A DNA stretch of 64,000 bases from Rhizomys pruinosus (GCA_009823505.1 VZQC01013859.1:729245-793244); one strand, 5' to 3'. Positions 10,991 to 22,783 are shown, counted from the stretch's first letter. Notes: generated by a model from the letters alone, not told the origin. A program made the numbers and translations.

Positions 10991-12164
10991 CTATAACTCT
11001 GCCAGCTATTGGCTCAGATGTGTTGAGTTTTTCCACTTGCAGATGTGCTTAACTTTTCTTTCTTCATTACCAGCAGCATATGAGCAATAGCTTTGGAAAT
11101 TTGATATTTGTTGTTTCAGGCATCTGTTACCTTGTATTAGCATTGTTCTTTCTGGGTATATGTCATCTGTACCACCATACTTTGTTTCCAAGAATTTGGT
11201 ATTAAAGATGATTATAATTTCTTTCTAGGATTGAAGGTGAACTTGAGAGAATATTAGAGATACATATATAGTATTATACAATATAATATAATATATAATA
11301 TAATATTACATATTATATAATATAAATCAGTCTGAGTTAGCCGGTAGTTTAATATGTTGGATGTCAAGGAAGGAAATAATTTAATAATGTTTTCTCATTA
11401 GTACAATGTCTTACATTCATGGCAATTTTCTGTTTCCATAATAATTTTATGTTCTCTCTTTGCAAACCAGAAAACATTGCTTCTTTGCAGTTATATCATT
11501 AAAAACCTCTTCACTGAAAACAAATTTAATACCAGTTCACTTTGAATTTATGAAGGTCAAATCAACCCGAGAATAAATTATAATCCTGAAATCATGACTA
11601 TAGCTTCTGTGTTGATTGTTTTACATATTTTAACAATCTATTTTCCTTTTATTTATATTTTAGTTAGCTTACAAAAAACAATGGGTTTTCATTGTTACAT
11701 TAACTTCATATAGCAAATAGAAATAAGGCCAAACTACTTTTCACAAATGAAAAATGAGGACACACAACAGTTGTTTTAGAGCACTTTTTTTCCCTGGGCT
11801 TTTCTGGCTTGGGGTGAACAGAGAGGGATTTGAAAGCTTGCTTCTCCTGGAGAATCCTCTCACTAAAAAGTCATCTCCCAAAGGGTCTGAAGATTCTGTT
11901 ATGGCCAATAGCCCTATCACTGCATCTGTAGTTCCCAGCTTAAGACAACAATGACAATTTAAATCCATACCACTTGCCTTGACTTTGACAAAATTCAAAA
12001 GTACTATAAACTCAGAATAATTTTCATGAACAATTTCTTCTTCAAATGGAATGAAATTACTTTATCTTACATTTCTGTAAATGTTTCTTTCCTATAATCC
12101 AACAAACTTGGCAAAGCTTTCTTTTCTTTTAGAAATATTTCACTTTTATTTTTAAGTACTTTTT
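10991..12164. other. unique intron with AT-rich stretch
   Basis: An irregular TATAATATAA stretch lies at about 11,275-11,330. No exon or named repeat is seen. Overlapping open frames on both strands at 11,741-11,998 look like chance. Confidence 0.35.
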
Positions 12165-12505
12165 TCAGTTTTTTATGCTTTTATTGATGTTTTGTGTATT
12201 TCAGACATCATTTCTCAGTTCAGTTTAGACATATTCCCCTTTCCCTTCCCCCCACCCCACCCCAGACCATGCGCTCTGCCATAACTGTCCTGCATCTTTC
12301 TCTCAGTCTTTTTTTATGTTTAGGAATTCGCATTTTCCTCCTTTAATTTTATATTACTCTGAAATATGCATACATGCTTTCCATTCATATACAGTAATTA
12401 CAGAGTCTGAGAGTAAGTGGTGGGTCAATTCTAGAGCCCGTTAAGAGATTTACATTATAACAACATAGTTGCTTTCAGATAAATAGAAATATAACAATAA
12501 TGTTG
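12165..12505 (-). mobile_element. L1 copy A, 3'-UTR half (interrupted)
   Basis: Antisense L1 3' end: ATTGATGTTTTGTGTATTTC, the TTCCCCCCACCCCACCCC block, then the upstream 3'-UTR. It stops at TTCAGGTTGCCTTTC, where copy B has inserted. The homologous sequence resumes at 13,194. Confidence 0.85.
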
Positions 12506-13193
12506 TTCAGGTTGCCTTTCTTTTTTTTAATTAATATTTTTTACTGATGGTTTATGTATTTCATACATCATTTTTCATTTCCATTCAGGCATTTTCCCCT
12601 ATCTCTTCCCCCCACCCCACCCCAATCCATCCCAGGTCATGTACTCTATCATAACTGTCCTGCATCTTTCTCTCAGTCTTTTTTTATGCTTAGAAATTCA
12701 CATTTTCCTCCGTTAATTTCATGTTATTCTAAAATATGGATACATACTCTCCACCCATATACAGTAATTACAAAGTCTGAAAATAATTGGTGGGTGGATT
12801 CTAGAGCCCATTGAGGGATTCACATTATGACAACATAGTTGCTTACAGATAAACCAGAAATATAACCGTACTGTCATTCAGCTTGCCTTTCGTCTGGGGG
12901 ATTTGGTGTTAGCATCCACAAATAAGGGAAACCATTCTCCGTTTGTCTTTCTGGGACTGTGACACCTCACTCAGCATAATGGCTTCGAGCTCTATCCATT
13001 CACCTGCAAAGTTCATAATGCCATCCTTCTTTACCGCTGAATAGTACCACAAAGATATATGCACATCCATGTTTATTGCAGCTTTCTTCACAATAGCAAA
13101 GAGCTAGAACCAACCCATATGCCCCTCAACAGATGAGTGGATGACAAAAATGTGGTACATCTACACAGTGGAGTACTATTCAGGTTGCCTTTC
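12506..13193 (-). mobile_element. L1 copy B, truncated with 5' inversion, inside L1 copy A
   Basis: TTCAGGTTGCCTTTC is duplicated at 12,506-12,520 and 13,179-13,193. Between the copies lie a T-run, an L1 3' UTR (to 12,908) and the antisense ORF2 C-terminus (12,909 to about 13,049, reading ...FAGEWIELEAIMLSE...). A sense-orientation ORF2 piece follows (about 13,050-13,178, ATGCACATCCATGTTTATTG). Antisense tail plus inverted 5' piece within one duplication is the twin-priming structure. There is microhomology at the inversion point (TACCAC) and at the 5' junction (TTCAG). Not coding. Confidence 0.85.
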
Positions 13194-13635
13194 ATCTGGG
13201 GATTTGGTGTTAGCATTCACAAATGAGGGAGAGCATTTGCCTCTTGTTTTTCTGGGACTGTGTTACTTCACTTAGCATAATGGCTTTGGGATCCCATCCA
13301 TTTACCTGCAAAGTTCATGATGTCTTCTTTCTTTATTGCTGAGTAGTACGCCACCGTGTAGATGTACCACATTTTTTGTCATCCACTTGTATGTTGAGGG
13401 GCATTTGGGTTGGTCCAGCTCTTCACTATTGTGAAGAGAGCTGCAATAAACATGGATGTGCATGTATCTTTGTGGTAGGATGAGTCTTGTGGGTATATAC
13501 CCACGAGTGGTATGGCTAGGTCAGGTGGTAGGCTCATTTTGCGTCTTTTAAGGGTTCTCCATACTGCTTTCCATAATGGTTGTGCAAGTTTACATTCCCA
13601 CCAGCAGTGCATGAGTTCCCCTTTCCCCAATCTAT
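13194..13635 (-). mobile_element. L1 copy A, ORF2 C-terminal half (pseudogenised)
   Basis: This continues copy A after the nested insertion. Reading the minus strand gives L1 ORF2 C-terminal protein, for example HCWWECKLAQPLWKAVWRTL and DTCTSMFIAALFTIVKSW at 13,379-13,630. Frameshifts break the frame, and the element is 5'-truncated at about 13,635, well short of the reverse-transcriptase domain. Confidence 0.88.
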
Positions 13636-13919
13636 GTTGCTAAGTAGGAATATCTTATCTAACCCATAATCACTGACGCTCACGTTAGATGTGCAAGAGT
13701 CTCAGAGTCATGAAGATAATGGGTATGTACATAAGAATATTAGAGTAAAGATTATTTTCAGAGAATTGGTGTGATTCTTTAAAAATTATTTCTAATTTCA
13801 TACATAGATTTTTACCTTCAGAACAATTTTAAAGCTAAAGGAAAATTGAATTAAGAGTGAGGCAACATTGGGCTCTAACCTGTGGTCTCTCCAGGTCACA
13901 ATGTCTCTTCCTTCCCCCA

Positions 13920-14090
13920 TTTCCTACTAACCCTTGGTAACTTTGTGATTCCCGGGATGTCTCATAGTTGGAATCATATAGCATGCTGCCTTTTCCAAAT
14001 TTTTTTCACCTAGCAACATGCATTTAAGTCCTCTATGAGTTTTCATGGTATTTTTTGTAAGCTGACATTATTTTCCAAAATTAATATATG
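13920..14090 (-). repeat. possible ancient L1M fragment
   Basis: The order CCTTGGTAACTTTGTGATT..., AGTTGGAATCATATAGCATG, TTTTTTTCACCTAGCAACATGC resembles antisense mammalian L1M 3' sequence. It is heavily diverged. Confidence 0.45.
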
Positions 14091-14714
14091 GTTCTAATTT
14101 AGTTTACTCTGAGCAAAATTTATGATTTCCAGTTTTCTCATTACATGAGGATACTGGTTGCATGTTTACATCCTCAGGTACAGAAGAATATCTGTCTTCC
14201 TAGGAGTTACATACGTGTGTACATTTGAAAGACCACTTATATTGAATACATTCAAAACTAATCACATAATTTATTTACCCCAAACTTGCTTCCTTTATTA
14301 TGTTCCTTAGAAAGGTCATTAGTGTCAACACAGAACTATTTGTCCAATCAAGAAGCATACTGGGCCTTGTGATTTCTCTCTCCACCAAAGCTTTTCTCTA
14401 ACTTGTAAGATTGTGTCTCATTGCTTTGGACCTCATTTTGCTGATTTATTGTAATCTGTTATTTATGTGACTCACAGGGCATCAGTAACATTTCTCCATA
14501 GAGTATTATGAACATTTTCTACTTCTGCAAACTGTCCTCTGAACTACCTCTAAAGTATGAATATGATAGCTTACTCTCCATATTATGCCCATTTCTAGAA
14601 TGTGAAGTCTGAATTTAACAACCCATATAATTATCTTATTTCTCTGCTTTGTCCTTTAAGCTTAAGCAGTACATGAATGGCAGAGCTGCTTTTATAGATA
14701 AGTTGTGAAGTCAA
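14091..14714. other. unique intron
   Basis: Nothing recognised. Confidence 0.3.
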
Positions 14715-14805
14715 GGATACCCTTCAGTAGTAGAGTGGGTGCCTTACAAGCATGAGGTCTTGAGATCAGTCTCCAGAACTGCAAAAATAAACAAAACAAA
14801 ATAAA
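14715..14805 (+). mobile_element. ID-type SINE, diverged
   Basis: CAGTAGTAGAGTGGGTGCCTT, ACAAGCATGAGGTCTTGAGATCAGTCTCCAG and an A-rich tail follow the tRNA-Ala/BC1-derived ID layout (GTGGTAGAGC, AAGGCCCTGGGTTC, CCCAGC), with many changes. Confidence 0.6.
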
Positions 14806-17663
14806 TCCGAGTAATTGTACTTGAGTCTTACAATTTATCACTATGCCATGACACCTCCTGTGTGTCAGAGGCCAGAGAAACCAGCTTTAGCTTTTCAATG
14901 CCACACATTAGAATTTACATCTAGACAAAATTTTCAAGTAAATCAATCAACTTTTGAACTGCTTCTTTCTTAGGTATATCCCAGTTAGCTAACATTTATT
15001 AGACACATATGTGATGTTCCATTCTTCATATATGTAGCAATGAAAACTGATGTAGTGTAATTTAAGAATCAATTGAAAGTGTGAGGTTGTAATAGTTTTC
15101 CAGAAATTACTCAGTTTATGCAACATAGTATTGGAGCCTGGAAACTTGATGAGTTGTATTTTTCATAAAGATTTCTAAGGATGAATACTTGTCTTGAATC
15201 TCTTAGTTATCCATCTTATTTTAATTATATTAAAACTAAAGAAAATCTTTCTATTATAAATTAAAAAGCTGGATACTAATCACAATTAAAAATGGATACT
15301 AATCACTATTTAAAAAATCCTTACTCATTAACAGAAAATTCAATGATGCTATCTTAATCATTATTGACAGACTGCATTCTGGATGCACTGATGGACAGTC
15401 AGAGTAACCTGTCACAGTAAGACTCTCTAGTCATGAAAAGATTTGATTGTGCTGCACTCTACAGTGATTGTGGGAAGAAGTGATGTCTGCTTTTTATTTT
15501 CTAAGTATCCTAGTAGAATTATAATTCAATTTTTCCCCTTTGTTAATTCTTCACTGCTCCCAGAGGATGCCTGAGTCTCATTTTATACTTTACAAAGCAC
15601 CAAAGAAGCATTGATGGGAGGAGACAGCTTTCAAGGAATTAGAAGTATGGGAAGAAGTAACAAGAATGGATTCAGTAGGCCCTTAGCATGGACTGTGGAG
15701 GAGAGAGCAAGCAAGGGGCACAAGATCTCACCACAAAGAAGAACAGGAGGACAACACAGGCAGAAAGACAGCAATAAAAGCAGTGTGATAAAAGACACCT
15801 GTACAAATTTGTCATAGATTTTTTTTAGAGTATATCCACACATTATTCTTCCAGATTACTGACTATAAAACCTTGTTCTTTTGATGACATACTATAGACC
15901 TTTGTTTGGTCCTAGCTTCATAAGTAACTTATGTGTTCATTTCTCTTATGACCCAAGTAAGAATGTTATGAATTGATTAGTATATCACATTCAAAATGCT
16001 TGGCTTTTCTAAAACAATTATATAAAGTTCCAAAAACCATTCTGAGGCAAGGCAGCATTGTGATTATAACTTCAATTTGTTCAGTTCCAGCTTATATTAA
16101 CATGGAAACTCTCAGTTGGGTTTAAAAATCTCAAAATTAAAAGAGAAGATGCCTGGTATTGTCTTGTAAATATGTCTCCATTTGAAGAATCTGGTGAGAA
16201 TTTTATAAGACAGTTCCTATTTTTGAGAATTATCATGCTTTAGGGTAGGCCAGCAGTATGTTCCCCATCCAAGCCCATTCTTTGTGAAAGAAGCAGGAAC
16301 AAATCATGCTCATTATAACTCCCTGGAGTTCAATCTGGTGACACATGGTATTTCATGTGTGACTTGTTTGTTAAAATGCATGCACTGACACAAGAAAAAA
16401 AATCTGTCAGAAATTTTTTTCATTTAAAATGTAAACATATCCTATTTAATTTCAGACAAAAGTCTAATGTTTTAATTCAGTTAAAAATGTTTTTTACAGT
16501 TGTTCAAATTAATGCGATGCTTCTCAAATGCTTTGGAACTGCTTGCAAGCTTCCTTGCTTGCCTATTTTTCTCCATTACCATCTTCCCCAACACATTTTA
16601 AAAGGAAATAGCTTTTAACAAGAAAAATCCTCTTGAAATTACATTTCCAAGGGGGTCCTAGCCACAGCAGCTGCAAGGCATTGTAAGTGAATTTCAGTAT
16701 CTTTGGTTGCTGTTAAAAGCAGAAGTGGCCACTGCTCAGGTCTTAGGTCACAGCCATCCAGTGATTGATTACAAATTGAATTGGAGCATGTACTGTGATT
16801 TTTCTTGTTAGAAAATACAGCTTTCAACACAAAAGTGCAACTATATTTGATGGCCTGAGGCTTACAAAATTAAGGACAAATAATATAACATTGGTTCTTA
16901 GGAGACATTGAAACAAAATGGTGTATCCCAACCACACCAGTAATTCTATTTTTAAAAAAATTCACTTCTGAGAACAAGAGACTAATCGGAGAAGATGATT
17001 TGATGGTGGGAGGAGGGTATTCTGGAATTTCAAGGGTTGTTTAAAGTATCTCTAGAAGCCAATGGGAAGAGGCCAAAGCAGTGAGTGAACAATTGATTTC
17101 AAATCTGTGCTATCAGCTTTAGGAATTACACTCCTAGCAAAGTGCCAATAGTAATCATCACAGTGGGGTTGAATGCAAGGATGTGAAGGAGTGATAATCT
17201 GCAGCTATGATACTTGAAAGGGCAAGGAAGAAAATAACTGACAGCTGCTTATGACTCAAACACACACAAATCAAGTAGAATAAATGCAAACCATAGTAAT
17301 TGTTTATCCATGCATAAAGCAGCCTGGCATTAAATGTGGTTTCACTAGAACTCTCCTGTGTATTTTTAGCAGCATACTACACTCAGCATTATTATTGTTG
17401 GATATCTGAGAAATAGATTGACTTTCTTCTAAAAGTTTTGCACAACTTACTCTGGCTGAGCACCTACTTGTTGCCAGGATTTCAAAATAGAAACTCTTAC
17501 TTAATCCCACTATACCCTATGAGCACTGTTATGCTATGCGAGCACTCACTCAAAGTTTGGTGGGGGTAGCAGGGAAAGCTGTAAAAAGTGACCGACCCTG
17601 TAGGTAGCAAGTTCAGGATTCGGTTCTATGGAGGCTCAGCCTTACAGTCAGAATGATTTATTT
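14806..17663. other. AT-rich unique intron
   Basis: A weak MIR-like match (AACATTTATTAGACACATATGTG) lies near 14,990-15,045. Otherwise no repeat, RNA or exon is recognised. Confidence 0.35.
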
Positions 17664-17826
17664 CCTTTTTTTTTTTTTTTTTGGTCTTTTTGAGACAGGA
17701 TCTCCCTGTAGCTCTGGCTGTCTTGAACTCACTATGTAGGCCAGGCTGGCCTTGAACTCACAACGATCCACCTGCCTCTGCATCCCAAGTGCTAGGATTA
17801 AAAGCATGCACCACCATGCCTGGCCT
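17664..17826 (-). mobile_element. B1 SINE, near full length
   Basis: Antisense B1 with a T-run, TTTTTGAGACAGGATCTCCC, CCAGGCTGGCCTTGAACTC and the head complement CACCACCATGCCTGGC. Confidence 0.93.
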
Positions 17827-19596
17827 TATTTACATTTTAAATATGAGATGGGTTTGCCTTTTTGGGTTAAGTAGGGGCATCACTTAAGCTAAATTTCTCA
17901 TTTTGGTAAAAGTAAGTTGTTTCCCACATTCTGGAGTTTTGATTTCCTTCAGAAGCTTAATACCTTTATAGAATTTTGCCTATAAACTTTGGAAACTATT
18001 ATTGCCTTCTACCACTGCAGACAATTCTAACAAGGGTGCATGTTTCCATTGAAATCAGAGCAAATCAATACAAACTACTTGCATAAAATGCCATTAAGTT
18101 AAAGCAATATCTTAAATGCATAGTCATTGCTAATAGTTACTGAAAGACAGGTTGATAAATAAGGACCTAATGATAATTTGTGGGTAATTAGCTGCTAAAT
18201 TCCAAAGATGTATACTTTCTAGGTGTTGGTTTTGTGTGTGGTGGCAAGGGCTCTAGGGTGTGAGTCTGATGTCCACCATGTTTTTGTTGAGCAGGAAGTG
18301 AAGGTGTGGCCATATGTCTCACTGAATTTCTGAAGAGCCAGAGCAGGGAGTGATTCCCTTACTGGTCTGATTGTTGCAAACCCAGCAACAGGAATAGAAA
18401 GCACGTCTGGAATGTCCACATGCACAGCACCTGGAATGTTCCAAGAGTCACGGCCGTACTTCATCCATCACCAGAGCAAAAAGCCAAATGTGGATGTGAA
18501 GGAGAACTTCTGAGGCGGTGTCCTGGAGCTCTCAGTACACCCTACATGTCATCTCTCAGACATAAGCCTTTAATCCCCTCTTCTTAAAATTGTTTATTTT
18601 AAAATATGAGAAAGTTTAAGGATGTCACAGCCGAGCTGTGAGCTTTCTCTTTAAAGAATCCCATCCTTCAAACCCATCTTCAGCAAAGAAACTGGCATTT
18701 CATGTGTTGAGCAGATGATGTTCGGCAGCCCTGGCCAGCCTTCATGTGCAGCTGGGCCGATCTGGCACACAGGTGTCCTGATTTGGATATTCCTGAAATT
18801 CTGACACTACACTCTCCTCCGCTGGGAAGTATGATTTGGCGATGCTGTTTTCCAATGACAACATCTCTACCGTCTTAACCAGAACAGCTCCAACAAAGGT
18901 GATAGTAGCTCTCTGACTCTGATGAAGTGGGGACAGAGTAGATGGTTTGCTCTAATGATCTGGGTCAAGGGTTTGCTTTAGATTTCCTCTTTCATATTCT
19001 GAATTGCCATGCATGGCTTCTTTCATCTCTCAGAATTTGGGGACACTTAGTGGAATAGGGTGGGGGACATGGGTCTAGATTTGATTGAAAAAAAGGAATT
19101 TGGGGACACTTTTCAGAAGGGTGGCTACAGTCTACTGAGAATATCAGAACTCAAGATATCAAGCAAACTGATAGACAAGACAAAGCTAAAAATTTCACTG
19201 GGCTGGGTGGCAAATACTGATATATTTGATCAACCACATACACAAGTTAAGAAATCTTCAAGGGTTTCAAATAAGGCTCATTTTTAAATGAGGAAAACAA
19301 GACAGATTCATTCATTAAAATTTTCAAAGTATTTGACAAAAACCACTGTGAAAGTAAAATGAAGTTTCAAAACGATATGCAACAAAGAGCCTTAGCTTCT
19401 TCCCTGTTCCTTCTGCATGCTCTCGTACATAATCACTTCAGTCTCACCAAAGCTATTTCCCACTGCAGAGCCCATATGTTTTGAACTTGGGCTTTTTAAT
19501 TTTTTTAAGAAAGTAATATTTAAGAACTTTCCCATTCTTTCCCATCTTAGTAACAGCTGCTTGAATTGAGAATGGCCAAGTAGGAAAAACAATGGG
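17827..19596. other. unique intron
   Basis: No repeat is recognised. The stretch 18,221-18,510 is GC-richer and keeps one plus-strand frame open except for a single TGA, ending ...KPNVDVKENF-stop. It could be a decayed processed pseudogene, but I cannot name a parent. Confidence 0.3.
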
Positions 19597-19893
19597 GAGA
19601 TGTACGAGAGGCTAGTGTGCACCACAGTTGAGATGTACGAGAGGCTAGTGTGCACCACAGTTGAGATGTACGAGAGGCTAGTGTGCACCACAGTTGAGAT
19701 GGATGAGAGGCTAGTGTGCACCACAGTTGAGATGTACAAGAGGCTAGTGTGCACCACAGTTGAGATGGATGAGAGGCTAGTGTGCACCACAGTTGAGATG
19801 GTTGAGAGGCTAGTGTGCACCACAGTTGAGATGGATGAGAGGCTAGTGTGCACCACAGTTGAGATGGTTGAGAGGCTAGTGTGCACCACAGTT
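19597..19893 (+). repeat. 33-bp minisatellite, nine units
   Basis: Nine direct copies of a 33-bp unit (GAGATGTACGAGAGGC, TAGTGTGCACCACAGTT). Variation is concentrated in one or two codons near the start of the unit (TAC GAG, GAT GAG, TAC AAG, GTT GAG). The last four units alternate GAT/GTT, suggesting a 66-bp dimer stage. Because 33 is divisible by 3 and the unit lacks stops in at least one frame per strand, it produces open frames of 117 codons (plus) and 181 codons (minus). Neither looks like a real protein. Confidence 0.95.
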
Positions 19894-20106
19894 GAGAGGC
19901 GCAGGCCTTGCTCTTGTTCCACCTGTTTCTGTTTCACAAAAGCCCAGATTTGAGGATTAGGTCTTATTAGTAAAATCTACTATTTTTCATTTCTAAGAAA
20001 TTGCATAATATTGAAGAGATAGTCTGATTTTCAGAAAGTGTTTACTGAATACAATGATGTTCTTGACATTCATTCTGAACCACATTAACAAGAGCACAGT
20101 TTAATT

Positions 20107-20399
20107 ATAAAATTAAGGGCTTGGGGCTGGAGAGATGGCCTAGTGGTTAAGAGCACCAACTGCTCTTACAGAGGACCCGGGTTCGATCCCCAGCACCCAC
20201 ATGGCGGCCTAGAACTGTCTGAAACTCCAATTCCAGGAGAACTCCAGCTCCAGGGGAATCCGAGACCCTCTTCTCACCTCCGCGGCATTGCACAACACGG
20301 GTGCACAGACTTGCATGCAGGCGGTACATTCATACACATACAGAAATAAATAAAATTAATAAAAAAATTAATTAATTAAAAAAATAAAATTAAGGACTT
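20107..20399 (+). mobile_element. B3-type SINE, full length, long subtype
   Basis: GGGGCTGGAGAGATGGCC, A-box-like TGGTTAAGAGC and B-box-like GGGTTCGATCCCC are present; the body carries two tandem AACTCCA-TTCCAGG units and an A-rich AATAAA tail. The flanking duplication is ATAAAATTAAGGGCTT (20,107-20,122) and ATAAAATTAAGGACTT (20,384-20,399), with one mismatch. Confidence 0.95.
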
Positions 20400-20548
20400 A
20401 AGCCGGGTGTGGTGGTGTACTCCTTTAATCCTAGCAGTTGGGAGGCAAAGACAGGTGGATCTTTGTGAGTTCAAGGCCAGCCTGGTCTACAGAGCGAGTT
20501 CCAGGACAGCTGGGGCTACAGGGAGACCCTGTCTCAAAAAGACAAAAA

Positions 20549-20587
<39 letters not shown>

Positions 20588-20604
20588 AATAAAATTAAGG
20601 GCTT
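20400..20604 (+). mobile_element. B1 SINE inserted into the B3 target duplication
   Basis: A full B1 (GCCGGGTGTGGTGG to CTGTCTCAAAAAGAC) is followed by an (AAAT)n tail to about 20,588. A third copy of ATAAAATTAAGGGCTT follows at 20,589-20,604. Confidence 0.94.
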
Positions 20605-22089
20605 ACAGAAATTGGAGATGCCTAATGAAACAACCAAGCTCACTCAGAATAAATCATGACAAACCCATTGTATCAGTTCTTGTATCTTAATGATGATTTA
20701 GATGTAAATGCCAGTGTATGCCAGAGATTCTCATATTTATACTTCTAGGCAAAACTCCTCTCTTGAACTTTAGTACCCAGTTAACATTTCCACAAATAGA
20801 TGATTAATCCTAACCATACCCAGTCCACATATTTGCCCATTTCCAAACCTCCTACACTCAAGATTTGTTCTATCTCTGTTGATGGAAAATCTCCCATAGT
20901 GAATGCGCTACCAAAAATTTGAATTCACCTGTAGCTTTTCTCTTTCTATCAAACTCACATTCAGCCCATTAAGAAAGTCCCTTATCTAAGAAGCTTAGTC
21001 CAGTCTCTTATCTCTGTCTTCAAAACAAATCCTTAGAGCTTAAAAAGGATATCTGTATAAAGGCATATATCATAGTAGGCCAAAGGGAAATAACTTAGGT
21101 ATTGAAATTAGGCTGAATGAGATATACATATGGCAAAGCAGATCTTTCTAAGGAAATCACTTCATATAAAAATAAGAAACTTCTTTATTTCATAGCCTGG
21201 AATTGAGTTGATCCATTTACATTTAGGACATTTTTAAAATGAATATTTTAGAAACCAATTAAATCATGAACTCTATTATTGCAAAGCAGAAAAATATTGA
21301 AAGATCACTTGATAACCATACCCTATAAAAAGAAAGGAATTTGTAAAGCCTGTTCCTTGCTAGTAAAAAATTTCTGAAACACTCACTGTCTTGGTATATA
21401 GGCAACATCAAAACCCATACATTTTCTTAACACTTTTTTCAAATTAATTTTTGAATTTTTCTGTATGAGTTTTTGTTTCTCTGTATTCTAGGTATACATA
21501 TGGGTAATATTGGAAGCTAAAGAGCTAAGGAAGATTATTTCTAGATCTTTTCCATGATGTTATATATTGGTAGGTTTATGAAATACAGTGTTATGGCAAG
21601 ATATGACTCAACTCTCAAATGGATTTTTCAAAAACCTTTGCTCTAATTCAACTCCTTGTAATGGACAAACCTTGTTTAAAGCTAAGAACATCTATTACAT
21701 CTTTTGTTGTAGCTAATAAGTTTTATTACAGATATTGAATCTGGGCTTTAATTTTACTCAAATTGTCAATATTAACCCATTATAGCAGTTCATAGAACTT
21801 TGAGGAAAATTGTATTCTCACTTTAATGAGTAAAAAATCTTCTGTCTCCATAATCTCAAGTCACTCTGCAATCTTCTTTATAGGAACTGGTATTTATATG
21901 TTAGGGTGAAAAATAGAAAGCTTATTACTTGGCATAGTAGTATTGACATTAACCAATAGAATAAATTAGAGAACTTAGTTATCTATCAATTGGTATACAA
22001 ATCATTGAAAGAAGAAGACATTTAAAAAATGATGCTAGAAAAATTGGGTGTCCATGTGCACTATTGTAATATCTTTTGTATTTTCTCCT
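20605..22089. other. AT-rich unique intron
   Basis: No repeat, RNA or exon is recognised. Confidence 0.35.
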
Positions 22090-22110
22090 TTTTGTTTTTT
22101 TTGAGACAGG
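22090..22110 (-). mobile_element. B1 stub ending at an unresolved base
   Basis: TTTTTTTTGAGACAGG is the antisense 3' end of a B1, cut off by the single N at 22,111. The remainder of that B1 is missing, which suggests sequence loss at an assembly join. Confidence 0.65.
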
Positions 22111-22111
22111 N
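22111..22111. other. single-N assembly join
   Basis: A lone N separates an antisense B1 start from a sense B1 head. The next 450 bp contain an unusual number of small indels relative to SINE consensus. Confidence 0.8.
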
Positions 22112-22117
22112 AAAAAG

Positions 22118-22260
22118 AGCCGGCGTGGTGGCGCACCCTTTAATCCTAGCACTCGGGAGGCAGAGGCAGGCGGATCTTTGTGAGTTCAAGGCCCAGCCTG
22201 GTCTACAGAGTGAGTTCCAGGACAGCCGAGGCTCCAGGGAGACCTTGTCTCAAAAGAGAC

Positions 22261-22291
<31 letters not shown>

Positions 22292-22310
22292 AAAAAAAAA
22301 AAAAAAAAAA
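22118..22310 (+). mobile_element. B1 SINE with very long A-tail
   Basis: GCCGGCGTGGTGGCGCAC through GTCTCAAAAGAGAC is followed by about 50 bases of A broken only by CC. Small insertions (AAGGCCCAGCC) depart from consensus. Confidence 0.9.
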
Positions 22311-22328
22311 GATTTGATTTGTAAAGAG

Positions 22329-22453
22329 TGCCGGGCATGGTGGTGTCACGCCTTAAATCCTAGCACTCGGAGCAGAGGCAAGGCAAAATCTTTGTGAGTT
22401 CACAAGGCAGCCTGGTCTCAAAGGAGTCCAGTACAGCTGGGGCTACGGGGAAA
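22329..22453 (+). mobile_element. B1 SINE, indel-rich, 3'-truncated
   Basis: GTGCCGGGCATGGTGGTG, then CTAGCACTCGGAGCAGAGGC (lost bases), ending at CTGGGGCTACGGGG. It abuts an antisense B3 piece with no tail, as in a chimaeric or misjoined sequence. Confidence 0.8.
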
Positions 22454-22578
22454 GGTCAGATCCCCTGGAATTGGAGTTAAGGATGGTTGTTAGCTACCAT
22501 GTGGGTGCTAAGAATCAAACCTGGGTCTTCTGCAAGAGCAACTGGTGCTTTTAACCATTGAGCCATCTTTCCAGCCCT
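22454..22578 (-). mobile_element. B3-type SINE fragment
   Basis: Antisense TCCCCTGGAATTGGAGTTAAGG, split by divergence, then the B-box complement and CATCTTTCCAGCCC. The 3' half is missing. Confidence 0.82.
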
Positions 22579-22629
22579 CCCCCTTTTAAAAAATATCTTA
22601 GAGAACTGACTCTTGAAAGTTATTTATTT

Positions 22630-22783
22630 ATTTTTTTTTGTCTTTTTGAGACAAGGTCTCCCTGGAGCCTCAGGCTGTCCTGGAACTCACTCTGTAGACC
22701 AGGCTGGCCTTGAACTCACAAAGATCCGCCTGCCTCTGCCTCCCGAGTGCTAGGATTAAAGGCGTGCGCCACCACGCCCGGCT
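22630..22783 (-). mobile_element. B1 SINE, full length
   Basis: Antisense T-run, CTTTTTGAGACAAGGTCTCC, GGATTAAAGGCGTGCGCC and the ACGCCCGGC head; a low-divergence copy. Confidence 0.95.

Noticed and set aside
19597..19893. CRISPR-like regular repeats
   Set aside because: The units are contiguous with no spacers, and the DNA is mammalian; it is a minisatellite.
19392..19953. 117- and 181-codon open frames over the 33-bp repeat
   Set aside because: They follow only from a stop-free 33-bp unit; there is no signal, domain or splice context, and the flanking residues are unrelated.
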